Of a stretch of DNA of 64,000 nucleotides, positions 33,765 to 45,020 are shown one piece after another. A program made the position numbers and the translations under genes. Where the stretch lies: positions 6,696,001-6,760,000 of the forward strand of contig JARFIW010000139.1 of assembly GCA_036346225.1 (NCBI GenBank), in the 5' to 3' direction. Origin of the DNA: Platerodrilus igneus. Lineage: Eukaryota > Arthropoda > Insecta > Coleoptera > Lycidae. The notes below the pieces were generated by a model. That model made no database searches. It was not told the origin of the DNA and saw only the letters and a program-made list of their open reading frames with translations. Numbering within the stretch: position 1 is the stretch's first letter; each line of letters opens with the position of its first letter.

Positions 33765-34211
33765 GACCAGATCACGTAATTGAAAAATTTGTGTTTGCCG
33801 TACTTCACAAATGGTAAAGTATTTAAAAGTATATTAGTCAGAGTAGAAGTGCCAGTACGTAAAAGAATGACTTGACGACGTGAGAAAGCGCAGTATTCAA
33901 GGATTTATACTTGTACGTTGATAAGCCATAGAGTGTAAATTTGCTGGTCTAAAAGCCGGTTGCGTCTGTGTAAGTTCCACTATTCACGGCACAGAGCCAG
34001 GTTTATATGTGAAACATTTCGGCACGTGTTTATTAGAATCAACATTTGGACAAACTTGTAATATCAAATTTATATGTAAAAATATTGTATCAAAAAGTGT
34101 TTAAGTGCAACGCGGTCATATGAACCAATGATCGAACAGTATTTATGTAATTGTAAAGTGCAAAGATATGACTAATAGGTATTAGTGACACAACGCTAGT
34201 GGGGACGATTT

Positions 34212-34964
34212 AATTGGATGTTGGGGTTGGAGAAATGTATAAAGAGTAGGCATAATTTTGAAGGCGGTATCACCTAGGTAAAATAATAATAGAAAGAGAA
34301 CGATTTGAATTATTTTTGTAACAAGACGTGTTTTGGTATAATTGTGCTAATTTGGATATTTAAAAGTTAAAATAAAATATTTTGAAAAGTAAAGCCTTTG
34401 ATTGAAGTGAAGAAGAATATAGATAGTTATACGGAATAGTAATAGTTAAAGAAGAGTAGAAAGTTATAAGAGTAAATATTGGAGCGGCATCGAGACAAGT
34501 GTAAATAAGAGTGGATATTTAGAACGAGTTGGATTTGGTATTGAGGTAAAGAGGATTTGGAGTGGATTTATTGGACCGAAGGAAAACGAATTAGAGTGAT
34601 TTGGATAGTACATTGTGGTTGATTGGTATTGAGTGGAACGTATAAAGAAGCACAGAATTGGAAAAAGCAGGTTAAGGATTGGATATTGTTGGATTAGAAG
34701 GAGTGTTATTTAGAACGACGGTATAATTAGTGAAAAATTAGCGCGGGGGAAGTTAAAATTTAAAGTATTCAAAATTCTAAATTCAGTCATTATTTATAGA
34801 TTTGGGTGGATAACAAAATTAAATAAAGCAAAACCTGGTGTCTGGAGAGCAAAGTAGTCCTGGTGATAGTGAAACGCAGTGTGAAGACCCATCCGGTGAC
34901 CAAGATCGTTAGCCAGAGTTCAGAAAGGCCTACAGCGGAGAATAAATCGGGTGAGTACTGTGTT
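34212..34964 (+). repeat. 753-bp direct repeat A, copy 1
   Basis: Identical in length to 35409-36161 with only a few substitutions seen by eye (for example GAATTA/GAATCA, GCGGGGGAAG/GCGGGAGAAG, CCAAGATCG/CCAAAATCG). The 3' end carries AATAAAGCAAAACC and CGGGTGAGTAC, a donor-like junction. The ends are not TG...CA, so an ordinary LTR is not supported. Minus ORFs ending TQIYK are shared by both copies. Confidence 0.92.
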
Positions 34965-35408
34965 GCTGAGAAGCACGCAAAACTTGAATTAAACTTATCT
35001 ATAGGCGCCACCTGATGTTTAAACCGTAGTGTCCCTAAAAACAAACTCGCCTACTTGACAAAGAATTATCCGAACTTGCTTAGGCTACTGTGCCTTGTTC
35101 GCTAACCCTTACTTATGGTAATTAGCCTACCAAAGCGGCATGTTTAGAATTTGGATGTTGGAAAACCACACGAGGTATTCTCGACAAACTTCGGACGGAT
35201 GCTTCAAAATTGGACGACTTTATGTTGCTTTCTCTATCTACGCCTTATATATTTAAACTTACGTATTTCGAGTTTTACATGTAAGCTGAGTCAGCACAAA
35301 ACTATATATGACCTGTTTTTGTTCTTAAGATGATAGGATCATTGGCGTCATTGTATATTCTCTAGACAAAACAAAATCAAGCTGTGTTAATTACTATGAT
35401 AACACCAC
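34965..35408 (+). repeat. 444-bp segment X, copy 1
   Basis: Nearly identical to 42849-43292 (two differences noted: GGCATGTTT/GGCAGGTTT, CACCAC/CATCAC). Here it sits exactly between the two A repeats; at 42.8 kb it stands without them. It contains GGCGCCACC near 35004 and an ORF (35151-35333) repeated in copy 2. The function is unknown. Confidence 0.92.
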
Positions 35409-36161
35409 AATTGGATGTTGGGGTTGGAGAAATGTATAAAGAGTAGGCATAATTTTGAAGGCGGTATCACCTAGGTAAAATAATAATAGAAAGAGAACGA
35501 TTTGAATTATTTTTGTAACAAGACGTGTTTTGGTATAATTGTGCTAATTTGGATATTTAAAAGTTAAAATAAAATATTTTGAAAAGTAAAGCCTTTGATT
35601 GAAGTGAAGAAGAATATAGATAGTTATACGGAATAGTAATAGTTAAAGAAGAGTAGAAAGTTATAAGAGTAAATATTGGAGCGGCATCGAGACAAGTGTA
35701 AATAAGAGTGGATATTTAGAACGAGTTGGATTTGGTATTGAGGTAAAGAGGATTTGGAGTGGATTTATTGGACCGAAGGAAAACGAATCAGAGTGATTTG
35801 GATAGTACATTGTGGTTGATTGGTATTGAGTGGAACGTATAAAGAAGCACAGAATTGGAAAAAGCAGGTTAAGGATTGGATATTGTTGGATTAGAAGGAG
35901 TGTTATTTAGAACGACGGTATAATTAGTGAAAAATTAGCGCGGGAGAAGTTAAAATTTAAAGTATTCAAAATTCTAAATTCAGTCATTATTTATAGATTT
36001 GGGTGGATAACAAAATTAAATAAAGCAAAACCTGGTGTCTGGAGAGCAAAGTAGTCCTGGTGATAGTGAAACGCAGTGTGAAGACCCATCCGGTGACCAA
36101 AATCGTTAGCCAGAGTTCAGAAAGGCCTACAGCGGAGAATAAATCGGGTGAGTACTGTGTT
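35409..36161 (+). repeat. 753-bp direct repeat A, copy 2
   Basis: Second copy of 34212-34964. Begins AATTGGATGTTGGGG and ends GTGAGTACTGTGTT. The near identity of the copies suggests that the duplication is recent. Confidence 0.92.
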
Positions 36162-36521
36162 TTTGAAACGTCAAAGTCAATTTGGTAAATGTAGTTGAAT
36201 TGGCACAAGGCTACGCGGATCTGTTTATTAAATTTGGCATATACGAAAATAAGGTTACGTATACAAAAATTAAAATAGTGCTGTTTGGTCGGGGTCATGA
36301 CCATCTACCTATCACAGAACCCACGGTAGGTAGGTGTAGATACCCTGAGAAAGAGAGTTTCAATAGTCGAGGCACATTTATATAGTTTTGTTTTGTAGAC
36401 CGACCAGAAATAGTTAAAGCACGAAATAAAAAGGTAAAAATATTCACACTGTCAAGTATATAAGCATTTAAATAAATAAACCACAGTTTAAAGTAAAATA
36501 CCAAGAGAAAAGGAGGGGGAC

Positions 36522-36526
<5 letters not shown>

Positions 36527-36565
<39 letters not shown>
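36527..36565. repeat. (TA)n microsatellite
   Basis: About 19 TA units, right side of the A-X-A block, followed by TTGCAATG. Confidence 0.93.
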
Positions 36566-36567
<2 letters not shown>

Positions 36568-37400
36568 CAATGATAATAGGATTATTTAGGGGTATATAGG
36601 GTTACAAGGGTAGTATGCTTCATGTAAACAACCCCAAAATCAGGGAAACTAAACATTTGATTCATAAAAAGTACACAATTTGTTAATTATGCAAAAAGCA
36701 AATATCAAACACACTGTTTAAAATCCACCACTAACCTTAGTCAATGAAAGGAAGCTCATTCTTTAATAATTTAACCACATTTAGTAGACTAAATAACTCT
36801 AGACGCAATCTAATTTATTTTAGAAGCAAGGATACATTCAGAAACTTTAGATAAATACAAATTAGGAGTATCTAAAGTCAAACTAACATAAAACGAATTT
36901 TTTTAAATTTGACGCATTAAAGTAAGAAAACAATAATGCCTGTTCACAACAAAAGGTCTTGCAAAACAAGCATATTTTAGAACGTAAAGAGTCAATAAAA
37001 ACGCATCTAATTTACGTCATTTGTTAAAGAATTCCACTAGAAAATTTAGCCCACGTGATGTTTTAAATGTAGAAACCGCTATACCTACGAATAAAACTCA
37101 GCATATTGTATAAACAAAATATGGAGCAAGTTTGTATACGTGCGGAATTAAAAGGAAAATTTGAATCATTTCCTACACAAAATACAAAAACATGATATTG
37201 AACGGTACAAAGTACCATAGCTAACGAACTCCATAGTGTAAAGCTTCAATACCTACGTGAATTGGGAACATTGCAACAAAATTTAGGATTGGTAACTTTA
37301 TGTAAAATCCGAAGGCTTTCATGATAAGAAAAGTGCAACGCCTCCGCCATGCTCAAACAACAAAAATAGTGCGGTCAGCCAATGACAGCACGTGGAAGGG
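36566..37400. other. No recognised gene
   Basis: AT-rich sequence. No domain-bearing ORF or repeat partner was seen. Confidence 0.4.
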
Positions 37401-37407
37401 CTTGCCT

Positions 37408-37599
37408 TTATATATTACATTAAGCAGGAAATGGTCAGTCTCTACATAATTGAAGCACAAGCTAGCTGTACTAGTTTGAACAAAAATACTACGCAAAGTT
37501 CAAGTGTGAAACTAAAACCACGATTTATAAGTGAAAGTTCATAATTAAAAGTTTTAAGTACAAGTGCACGTTCAAATATACAAATGCGCCGACGTAAGT
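37408..37599 (+). promoter_or_regulatory. Candidate promoter with first exon
   Basis: A CCAAT box (37378-37383 region, AGCCAATGAC), a TATATATTA element at 37409-37416 and an initiator-like TCAGTC at 37435-37440 are spaced as in arthropod core promoters. About 155 bp downstream, ATGCGCCGAC/GTAAGT places an ATG just before a strong donor at 37594. No downstream exon was identified. It may be a host promoter or belong to a repeat. Confidence 0.35.
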
Positions 37600-38756
37600 C
37601 CAAATTTTAATTAAGGTAAACATGATCTTTAACATTTATTAACTTAGGGCTCTAAGGAAACTGAGAAAATATACTAAAAATAAACTGAGAAATTTAGGAA
37701 GCAATTCGATAAACTATTCACTAAACAAATTCAATAAGAAATTCAACGTAAAAATCCAATACTACGAGTAATTCTGAATCAAGACGTTACAACCCAAGTG
37801 CATTGGTTAGCAGCACGTAGCGGGAGGTCAAAGGATTGGGGTGTACGTAGAGCTACACATTCGAACCAGGAAATCAACCTAAAAAAATACCAGGTTAGCG
37901 ATAATTAATTAATAGCATTAGACTTAATTTTTTTGAACATTTAAAACTTGCATGTACTTAGATATTTATGTGAAGGGTCATCAAAACTTTTGATTGATAC
38001 GTAGAAATTACGTTAAGAGAACGAAGGATCATAGAACGTTCAACGAGACTTCCAATATAATACAGAGTTATTTTTGCTGGCTTTAAATTTTAATAGGGTT
38101 ATAATTTGATGGTGAACGGATTTATATTTTTACTTTGATTCAAGAGTTTTAAATAGCAAAAAATAGTACGAAGGTTGTAAAAGTGCAAATTGTACATATT
38201 TCTTGGTTTATGGTACAAATGTTTGGTTATTCAGTTTATCTTATTTAGGTATGAACTGTTAGATTAAAAAGGGCGGTAAAAATTTCTCTAATATCGTATC
38301 GTCGTGCACTCTGTGTGTGGTTGAACTGAGCTAGCGAGGCATAAACCTAATTGTGTGAAATTTAAAATTTATTCTAGATTAATTAGGAACACAGAGCGGT
38401 AGCGAACAGCAGGCAACTGTGCGTTAAATACATCGAAGTACGGCGATATCATAGCAATATATATAATTTTAAAAAATCCTCCTGAATTATTCTAAAATTT
38501 TATTATCAAAATTTTGAAATAAATAATCCACCAATATAATCTATTTATTCCTAGTTTACTACATCTTTGCTTGCCTTCCAGCATCCTTCGTATCAAAATT
38601 TTTTGTATTTTCTTCCTTTTATAAAACTTTAGTTGTCCTATAGTATCTATTTCTTCGTAACTATACACTTATTAGTTCTATATAATGTGCGTTTTCTTTA
38701 ATACAATTTTTTATGTCTTTGCTAACTTGAGTACTTTTGCTTATTAGTTTATCATC

Positions 38757-39215
38757 ATCATCATTAGGTTTTCAGTCCTAGAACTGGTTAGACGCGTACC
38801 ATCATTGTTCCCTATTCTGAACTAACCTACAGATTTCCCTGAAATATGCACAGTTTGCATCTATAACTGTCTGATCTAGGTCTACATCTACCTCTTTTTT
38901 CCTATCTCTGCTTGTAATATGTCACATACTATTCCTTAAAAATGCCTTAGAACGTATTCCGCCCTACTATTTCTTTTTTTCCCCAGATATCCTTGTTCCC
39001 CTACTATTTCTGTAACTTATTTGTTATTATCTTTGTCTGTCCATGCTATTGTCCTCATACATCTGAAGCATATCATTTCAAAAGGCTGCTACCGTTTTTC
39101 TGTCTGCGTTTCAGACTTCCCGTATTTCATAGGCATACTGTGCTGTGCTCCACACATATGCTTTCAACAATTTTCTTCTTATTCTATGTTTGTTGTCTTT
39201 CCTCATAGGTGATGT
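38757..39215 (-). pseudogene. Decayed non-LTR retrotransposon tail, minus strand
   Basis: Inverted relative to the 9166-9645 copy. Its 3' end (ATCATCATCATTAGGTTTTCAG at 38757-38778 on the plus strand) is the GAT-repeat tail. Further in, the minus frame shows FEMICFRCMRTIAWTDKDNN near 39040-39110, the post-RT F-E-M-x-C-x-R-R...W-T-D-K motif of arthropod LINEs. It has many stops. Confidence 0.65.
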
Positions 39216-39464
39216 TCTTTCTTGTTAGATGCAGTTCGATCACTTTCTATTGTTTTACAGTTATATGCCCTATTTCTCCGATCTTCAATGGTTGTGAAGG
39301 GAGGTAAGCAGCCTGTGGCTGCCAAGTTCCCCCAACACTTAACCATTTGGCGATTTAATATACTTTCCAATTTATCTTTTCGCACAGTCAACATTAGTTG
39401 CAGGTATTTCGCAACCAACAGCTAGTTGTTTATACTAATCATCAGATTTATCTGCGCTTATTTT

Positions 39465-39562
39465 TTCGTCATTAGATTTTCCGTCTCAAAACTGGTTGGA
39501 CACGTACCTGCACTTATTTATATTCTGAGCTAGCCTACATAGTTCCCTGAAATTCTCACACA
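39465..39562 (-). mobile_element. Short 3' end fragment of the same non-LTR family
   Basis: Inverted tail copy (CATTAGATTTTCCGTCTCAAA, ACTGGTTGGACACGTACC, AGCTAGCCTACATAGTTCCC). No coding part. Confidence 0.6.
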
Positions 39563-39579
39563 GCATGTGTATTCAGGTT

Positions 39580-39690
39580 AATCTTCTTTGGGAATTAAAC
39601 CACTCATACTTTTTAAAATCAACTTTATTTACGTTTCGATCCATGACTTAGGATCCTCTTACATTTTATAGTGAATTCTTACAGTTTAAA
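39580..39690 (-). mobile_element. PLE-like 3' end remnant
   Basis: On the minus strand it reads GGATCCTAAGTCATGGATCGAAACGTAAATAAAG followed by GAGTGGTTTAATTCCCAAAG in two pieces that recur at 47935-48020 (minus), 63443-63525 (minus) and 63607-63690 (plus). The GATC-loop-GATCGAAACGT element is laid out like the stem II / GAAAC part of the hammerhead-like motifs in the PLE ends at 60.9 and 61.3 kb. Confidence 0.45.
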
Positions 39691-39890
39691 AGTTCATAAA
39701 TACAACACCGCAAGCGGGGTTTACTAGACACCATCGGTAGTTGGTAGCGCTAATCTTATACAGATTTAGGGCGCGCTCATCTGCCAATGACGTCACCAAT
39801 GCACAAAATTAAGACGCAATTATCGGAAAAATATATACATTTAAGACAATAGATTACAATAGCGAACAAATTAACAAAGAGAGTACTCAC

Positions 39891-40057
39891 ATAAGAAATC
39901 CGGCGTCCGGCGGGATTGAGTTAAAGTTGGCTTCTCTAAAGTACATCAGGCTACTGGAGGCCCTTTTGAGGTAGTTAAAGATGGTACGCCCGACGCTCTT
40001 CCAAAGCGTTCGGACCAGCTCCGCTCCAGGGTCGTGCAGTACGGTTCGCCTAGGCGG
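39891..40057 (-). CDS. Candidate coding exon, unknown gene
   Basis: On the minus strand a 167-bp segment lies between an acceptor-like GAAATTTGCAG (ending at 40058) and a strong donor GTGAGT (39885-39890). One frame is open throughout (55 codons, including VLHDPGAELVRTLWKSVGR and MYFREANFNSIPPDAGF); a second frame has a TGA. Base composition is far more GC-rich than the surroundings. I do not recognise the protein. It is possible that translation starts at the internal ATG (MYFREA). The sequence upstream (40060-40345) is CpG-rich and could hold the promoter. Confidence 0.35.
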
Positions 40058-40345
40058 CTGCAAATTTCATCTACCTATGTAGGGAATAACGGGAACATCG
40101 TATAAGGGGCGACAAACAAAGACAAGCAAGCAAGGAAATCTACATAGATAAAGATAAGGCTCGATACGATACCTCAAATGTCCACTCCACTCGAAGATTC
40201 AGGCAAAACAACCACTTTCAAGCGTCTAACGGAAACCTCTCACCACTTTGTCCCTACTCCACTCGCGTCGCGCGATCTGGCGCAACGCACTGTGACGTAA
40301 CGGAAATACGCGCTCCGAGTCTTTTGAAATTATGGCGCGAAACTC
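40058..40345 (-). promoter_or_regulatory. CpG-rich stretch upstream of the candidate exon
   Basis: Contains CGCGTCGCGCGATCTGGCGC and TATGGCGCGAAACTCCCGC in an otherwise AT-rich region. It lies on the 5' side of the 39891-40057 candidate exon. A TSS cannot be placed. Confidence 0.25.
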
Positions 40346-41059
40346 CCGCACATCAAAATTAACCTAAAAACAATGTTTAAGGGCCAATTTGATTGGCACG
40401 TAACAATCGCGACAAAGCCACAAAAGAAAAAACTTAAAAAAAAGAAAAAGTCTGTTAGCACAGTAACAGCTTAAAATCTAAGTCCTAACTACCCTACATA
40501 AAACCTAACTTAAAACCTACAAAATGTTTATATAAGGCGCCACCTGGTTTTTTGACCGATAACACGTCTACCGAAGTACCAGGAAACGGAAAATGTAGCC
40601 CCATTGTTTTTGACTACACTAATGATCGACAGCACAAATTTGTCGGGGAGCATGAAACACTACTTAAATTAAAACGGATGCGACAAGTCGCCTAACCTAT
40701 CTAAACTAAAACTAACATTAAAGTTCTTATGTGCAAACACACATGAGCGTTGCATCAAAACTGTTCTTTATAGGCAAAAAGTGCCCAAATTTAAAAATGT
40801 TCATAGAGTGCATCACTCTACACTCTAGCAAATTTTTATTACCGGTACTTTGGTTTACTAACGATACACATTAAAACTTGTCCATGACATAGTTTTGAAT
40901 CAACAAATTTACCAAAAGTACCACCCTACTAAATCCTTACATGGCTAACCTAACAAATTACATTTCGGGTTAACTTTTTCACTTAAATTCAAGAAAAATA
41001 ATTCCCACGTCTGGTCATAGATACCACACGTTAGGAAGATAAAAAGATAAAACAAGATC

Positions 41060-41383
41060 TCAAATTGTTGTTAAAGATAGTAGATAACATAACGATAATG
41101 AGCTTAGATTGTTATCATCAAAGGTAATAGATAGGATAACGATATTAAGCTTTAGTTATTATTTGAGATACTAGGTAAGGTAACGCGATAATAAGCTAAA
41201 GTTATTATTAGAGATAGTAGGTAAGGTAACGTGATATTAAACAAAAGTTATTACTAAAGATAACAGGTAAGATAACGCGAATTTAAACAAAAGTTATTAC
41301 TAATGGTAGTCGGTAAGATAACGATATTCAACTAAAGTTATTATTAAAGGTAATCGGTAAGATAACGATATTAAATATTAGTT
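41060..41383. repeat. 45-bp minisatellite, about 7 copies
   Basis: Units contain GTTATTATTAAAGGTA and GGTAAGATAACGATATTAAA and begin at about 41067, 41111, 41157, 41201, 41248, 41293 and 41338. Repeats become more alike towards the right end, near the (TA)n tract. Confidence 0.85.
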
Positions 41384-41405
41384 TATCTACACCTACTATT
41401 AGTAG

Positions 41406-41407
<2 letters not shown>

Positions 41408-41441
<34 letters not shown>
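41408..41441. repeat. (TA)n microsatellite
   Basis: About 16 TA units directly after the 45-bp minisatellite. Confidence 0.93.
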
Positions 41442-41443
<2 letters not shown>

Positions 41444-42281
41444 CTATTTAATATATAGTTCATCTGAAAAAATATCAATATCAACAGGTACTTTCAATGT
41501 GTATAGCCAAAATTTATAACCTTTACAACTTGAAGTAGTTAAATTAATTTATTTTTACACAAAACTCTATTAGCTTATCGTCTTTTTTATAATTACCTCT
41601 ACCCTAAACCATATTTACCTAATACCATTCACTTTTTAGCTCCACCTACAACTGCATTAAGGTCTTTTTTAACTAACGATGCCTTTCTTTTTGTAACCCT
41701 TAAATTTGATCATACATTCTATTAATTTCCGCATCCTCATGGTCTAATGTTGGCATGAATGCCTGAACTGCAACTGTATCTATTGGTTTATTACCAAGTC
41801 CTATCACTGTATGTTGTACATTTCTTACTTTTTTCGCTATCACCCGATTATAGCAAAACCTACTCGTTATAACCTGTAATATTTTTACATAATAACGTAC
41901 AGATTTATGTAAGAACACATTCCCTCCGCGTCGTCAAACCTGCATTAACCTGATGTTTAGTATTATGCCTCAAGTCGGGTTGTACGAATGGCGTTGCGGG
42001 TAAAATACACTAATTAATAATAACAGATACTTAACGGGGTTGATCACTAAAGGCCCGGTTGGTTTTACGTCGCAGATAAAAAATCACAAGCTCATAGATT
42101 CTTCAGCAGTGGCTTCCTGGATGCGGTTCAGCTGTCCTCGTCGACATTTGTTAGATTGTTAGAGTTTGTTAGGTTTGTTAGATTTTTAGGTTTGTTAGAT
42201 TTTTATTTAGTTTTTATTTAGGGTGAATCAACTATGAAGTAAGAATAAATTAGGAGCACGACTATTTTTCGCGTTTAAACC

Positions 42282-42311
42282 CAATGTAGTACCTCCGGGT
42301 GGAGCATTGGG
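42282..42311 (+). mobile_element. SINE 3' core fragment
   Basis: AATGTAGTACCTCCGGGTGG followed by AGCATTGG matches the 3' part of the 47599-47899 SINE (AATGTAGTACCTTCGGGTGG, AGCATTGG). It is only about 30 bp, so shared descent is likely but not certain. Confidence 0.5.
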
Positions 42312-42848
42312 GACGTGGCCGCAAGTATAGCGGCCCTAATTCAAATTATAATGTCCTCGTCGACGAAGCCAAGATAATTTTACAGGTATTCAGAAAAAGG
42401 TAACAAGGAAGGGAATCGTCAAACTTGGAACTTCACCACGCACGTCCATATTCACCTGCGGTCGATAGTCAAGTCCCCTTCCTTTAAGAGGTTTAATTCT
42501 CACAAATTATCGCCCCCTCCACAATTTTCATGTTCCCACGGTTAAAACCGCAAAACGCAACTGCATTGGCATGGCCTGAGAAACAACATTTACTGCTTTA
42601 TACCCCATAAATCGTAGGCTAATGTCCTGGAATGCGCAAGAACCCAATATTCGTGGGATTTACAGGTAAAAGCTTAAATTAAAAATGTTAAAGGAAAACT
42701 TTCTCATGCAGAAATTAAAAATCCGCCAAACTTAAATAGTTAAATAAAACGTGAAGCCCTATACAGAAAAACAAAGCGCAACAATCGCCTTAAAGCTTCA
42801 AGGAAAACAAAAAGAAAACAAATGAAACCAAAAGGTCTCTGTAGGAGA

Positions 42849-43292
42849 GCTGAGAAGCACGCAAAACTTGAATTAAACTTATCTATAGGCGCCACCTGAT
42901 GTTTAAACCGTAGTGTCCCTAAAAACAAACTCGCCTACTTGACAAAGAATTATCCGAACTTGCTTAGGCTACTGTGCCTTGTTCGCTAACCCTTACTTAT
43001 GGTAATTAGCCTACCAAAGCGGCAGGTTTAGAATTTGGATGTTGGAAAACCACACGAGGTATTCTCGACAAACTTCGGACGGATGCTTCAAAATTGGACG
43101 ACTTTATGTTGCTTTCTCTATCTACGCCTTATATATTTAAACTTACGTATTTCGAGTTTTACATGTAAGCTGAGTCAGCACAAAACTATATATGACCTGT
43201 TTTTGTTCTTAAGATGATAGGATCATTGGCGTCATTGTATATTCTCTAGACAAAACAAAATCAAGCTGTGTTAATTACTATGATAACATCAC
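42849..43292 (+). repeat. 444-bp segment X, copy 2
   Basis: Solo copy of 34965-35408, beginning GCTGAGAAGCACGC and ending GATAACATCAC. Flanks differ from copy 1 on both sides, so X behaves as a unit. The ORF at 43035-43217 is the same as in copy 1. Confidence 0.92.
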
Positions 43293-43609
43293 CTCTAAAT
43301 TTTTAAAAACTTCATATTAATTTTATAACCTTTGACTATGTATCGAATACGATGCAAAATAATTCTCTCTTAAACAATTTCTAGGAGCCTAAAACTTATA
43401 TGTGCTAAAGGGAACAACCTAATCCTATAGGTGGACTTTACTTATACAGAAACTATTAGAATGAAATTTGATTATAATTATTACTCAGGAAATGTCACAA
43501 TATTGAACAGACGTTGTATTCAAGCAGACATGCTTCGCGAAAGTCTTCATGTTGTATTGAAGTCATTTACTTTCTTAGTTGCGCTTAACTGCAGGTGGTG
43601 TTTTCAACG

Positions 43610-43795
43610 AACTTCGTTCGTTTATGAAATCGATTTGTCGTCCGTCTGTCCGTCCGTCCGAGGCCTTTCTAATGGTCGGACATCAATGTGTGATATATCA
43701 ATCGATTCAGCTCGGTGTCCAGAGCTTAAGTTTTGATGTCAGTTAAAATCGGGCCACGGGGGCGCCATGCCCCCGCGATATTCCGTCGGGAAAAA
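43610..43795 (+). other. GC-rich leader of the minisatellite
   Basis: Contains CGAACTTCGTTCG, a (GTCC)n run (about 43640-43662) and CCACGGGGGCGCCATGCCCCC, an imperfect GC-rich hairpin around 43755-43776. It directly precedes the 125-135-bp tandem repeat. No coding function seen. Confidence 0.5.
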
Positions 43796-44226
43796 AAAAA
43801 TTTCAAATAGGTCCAAAATTAATGTGCGATACATATTTGGACTCCCCTAACATAGCCGAGTCGAAATATGGTACCCCCCACAAAATCTGACCACGGATAC
43901 CCGACCCCCGGGAATTAATTTTATCAAAAATTTCAAATAGGTCCAAAATTAATGTGCGATACATATTTGGACTCCCCTAACATAGTTGAGTCGAAATATG
44001 GTACCCCCACAAAATCTGACCACGGATCCCCTCGGGGAATTAATTTTATCAAAAATTTCAAATAGGTCCAAAATTAATGTGCGATACATATTTGGACTCC
44101 CCTAACATAGCTGAGTCGAAATATGGTACCCCCCACAAAATCTGACCACGGATACCCGACCCCCCCCCGGGAATTAATTTTTATCAAAAATTTCAAATAG
44201 GTCCAAAATTAATGTGCGATACATAA
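43796..44226 (+). repeat. 125-135-bp tandem repeat, 3.3 copies
   Basis: The landmark TTTCAAATAGGTCCAAAATT recurs at 43801, 43931, 44056 and 44191. Units differ mainly in the length of a C/G run (GACCCCCGGG versus GACCCCCCCCCGGG), typical of slippage. The last unit is cut at GCGATACATA. Confidence 0.93.
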
Positions 44227-44229
44227 ATT

Positions 44230-45020
44230 GTTTTAAAGTAAGTCTACATTTGGAAGTTCGTTGCGACAATGCCTTGCATTTTCAACTTGTTGAGAATACT
44301 TTCTAGGTGGTTGTTTGGTCAATGGGAAATATTTTTGAAGGGAAAACACGTTACCACTTGGTGCCTTATCTCCATCTATATATAGAAGTAGGGCAACGGT
44401 AAAGCTGATTCTGTGCAGCATCCTTTCACGGAAAGAGACTTAAAAAGTCGCGATGTTACTTAAGATGCTCTCTTTTAAGATGCATTACTTTGCTTTGGTA
44501 TTATAAAGAAAAAAAATTAGTTAATGTTTTGTAACTAGTGAACTTGTTTCCAAAAAGTACCCGGTCCGTCAACAATTGTAAGTACGCACTTTCAGATCTG
44601 TTACGATGGTACCAGAGGTATGCTGGCCATGTAAGCTAGGGTACATACTAAGCGAATAGTCTCCTTGGAAGGCAAGTACTTCTCTTTGGCACACAAACGT
44701 AGTATGCTCTGTTCTTTTATCGATGCTTTATATGAAACCTAGTTAATTCTATTTTATGGTGGATAACCACGCCAATGCTCTAGTTGTTCTTACGCGTGGT
44801 TTGACACAATAAATTACAGACTCCGGTTCTAAAATTCACTATCAATTGTTAGTGCACAAAATGATTATGCCATTGTTTTCAAGTCACAATTAAGATAAAC
44901 ATAAGCTCGAATTGAAGCAATTTTACCTACTTTAACTTAAGATTTAGGAAATGCTAACGTCAACAAATTGTTTATTTATTATAAACTATAGGTTTTGCAC
45001 TTGGTTGTCTATAAAACTAA
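44230..45020 (-). repeat. Duplicated unit Q, copy 1, left part
   Basis: Aligns by eye with 51070-51660. Shared points are a minus-strand ATG (44421) preceded by CTTTCCGTGAAAGG, a TATATATAG element near 44380, ACACGTTAC, AAGTCGCGAT, ACCAGAG near 44612 and TTTTCAAGTCACAAT near 44877. The minus frame from 44421 encodes 62 aa (MLHRISFTVALLLYID...). A hydrophobic start suggests a signal peptide, but other copies are broken. Confidence 0.5.

Noticed and set aside
34212..36161. A-X-A as an ordinary LTR retrotransposon
   Set aside because: Ends of A are not TG...CA, no gag/pol similarity in X, and X occurs alone elsewhere.
37803..37870. tRNA-like A and B boxes (TGGTTAGCAGC ... CATTCGAACC)
   Set aside because: No cloverleaf could be formed and no second copy was found; the boxes may be coincidental.
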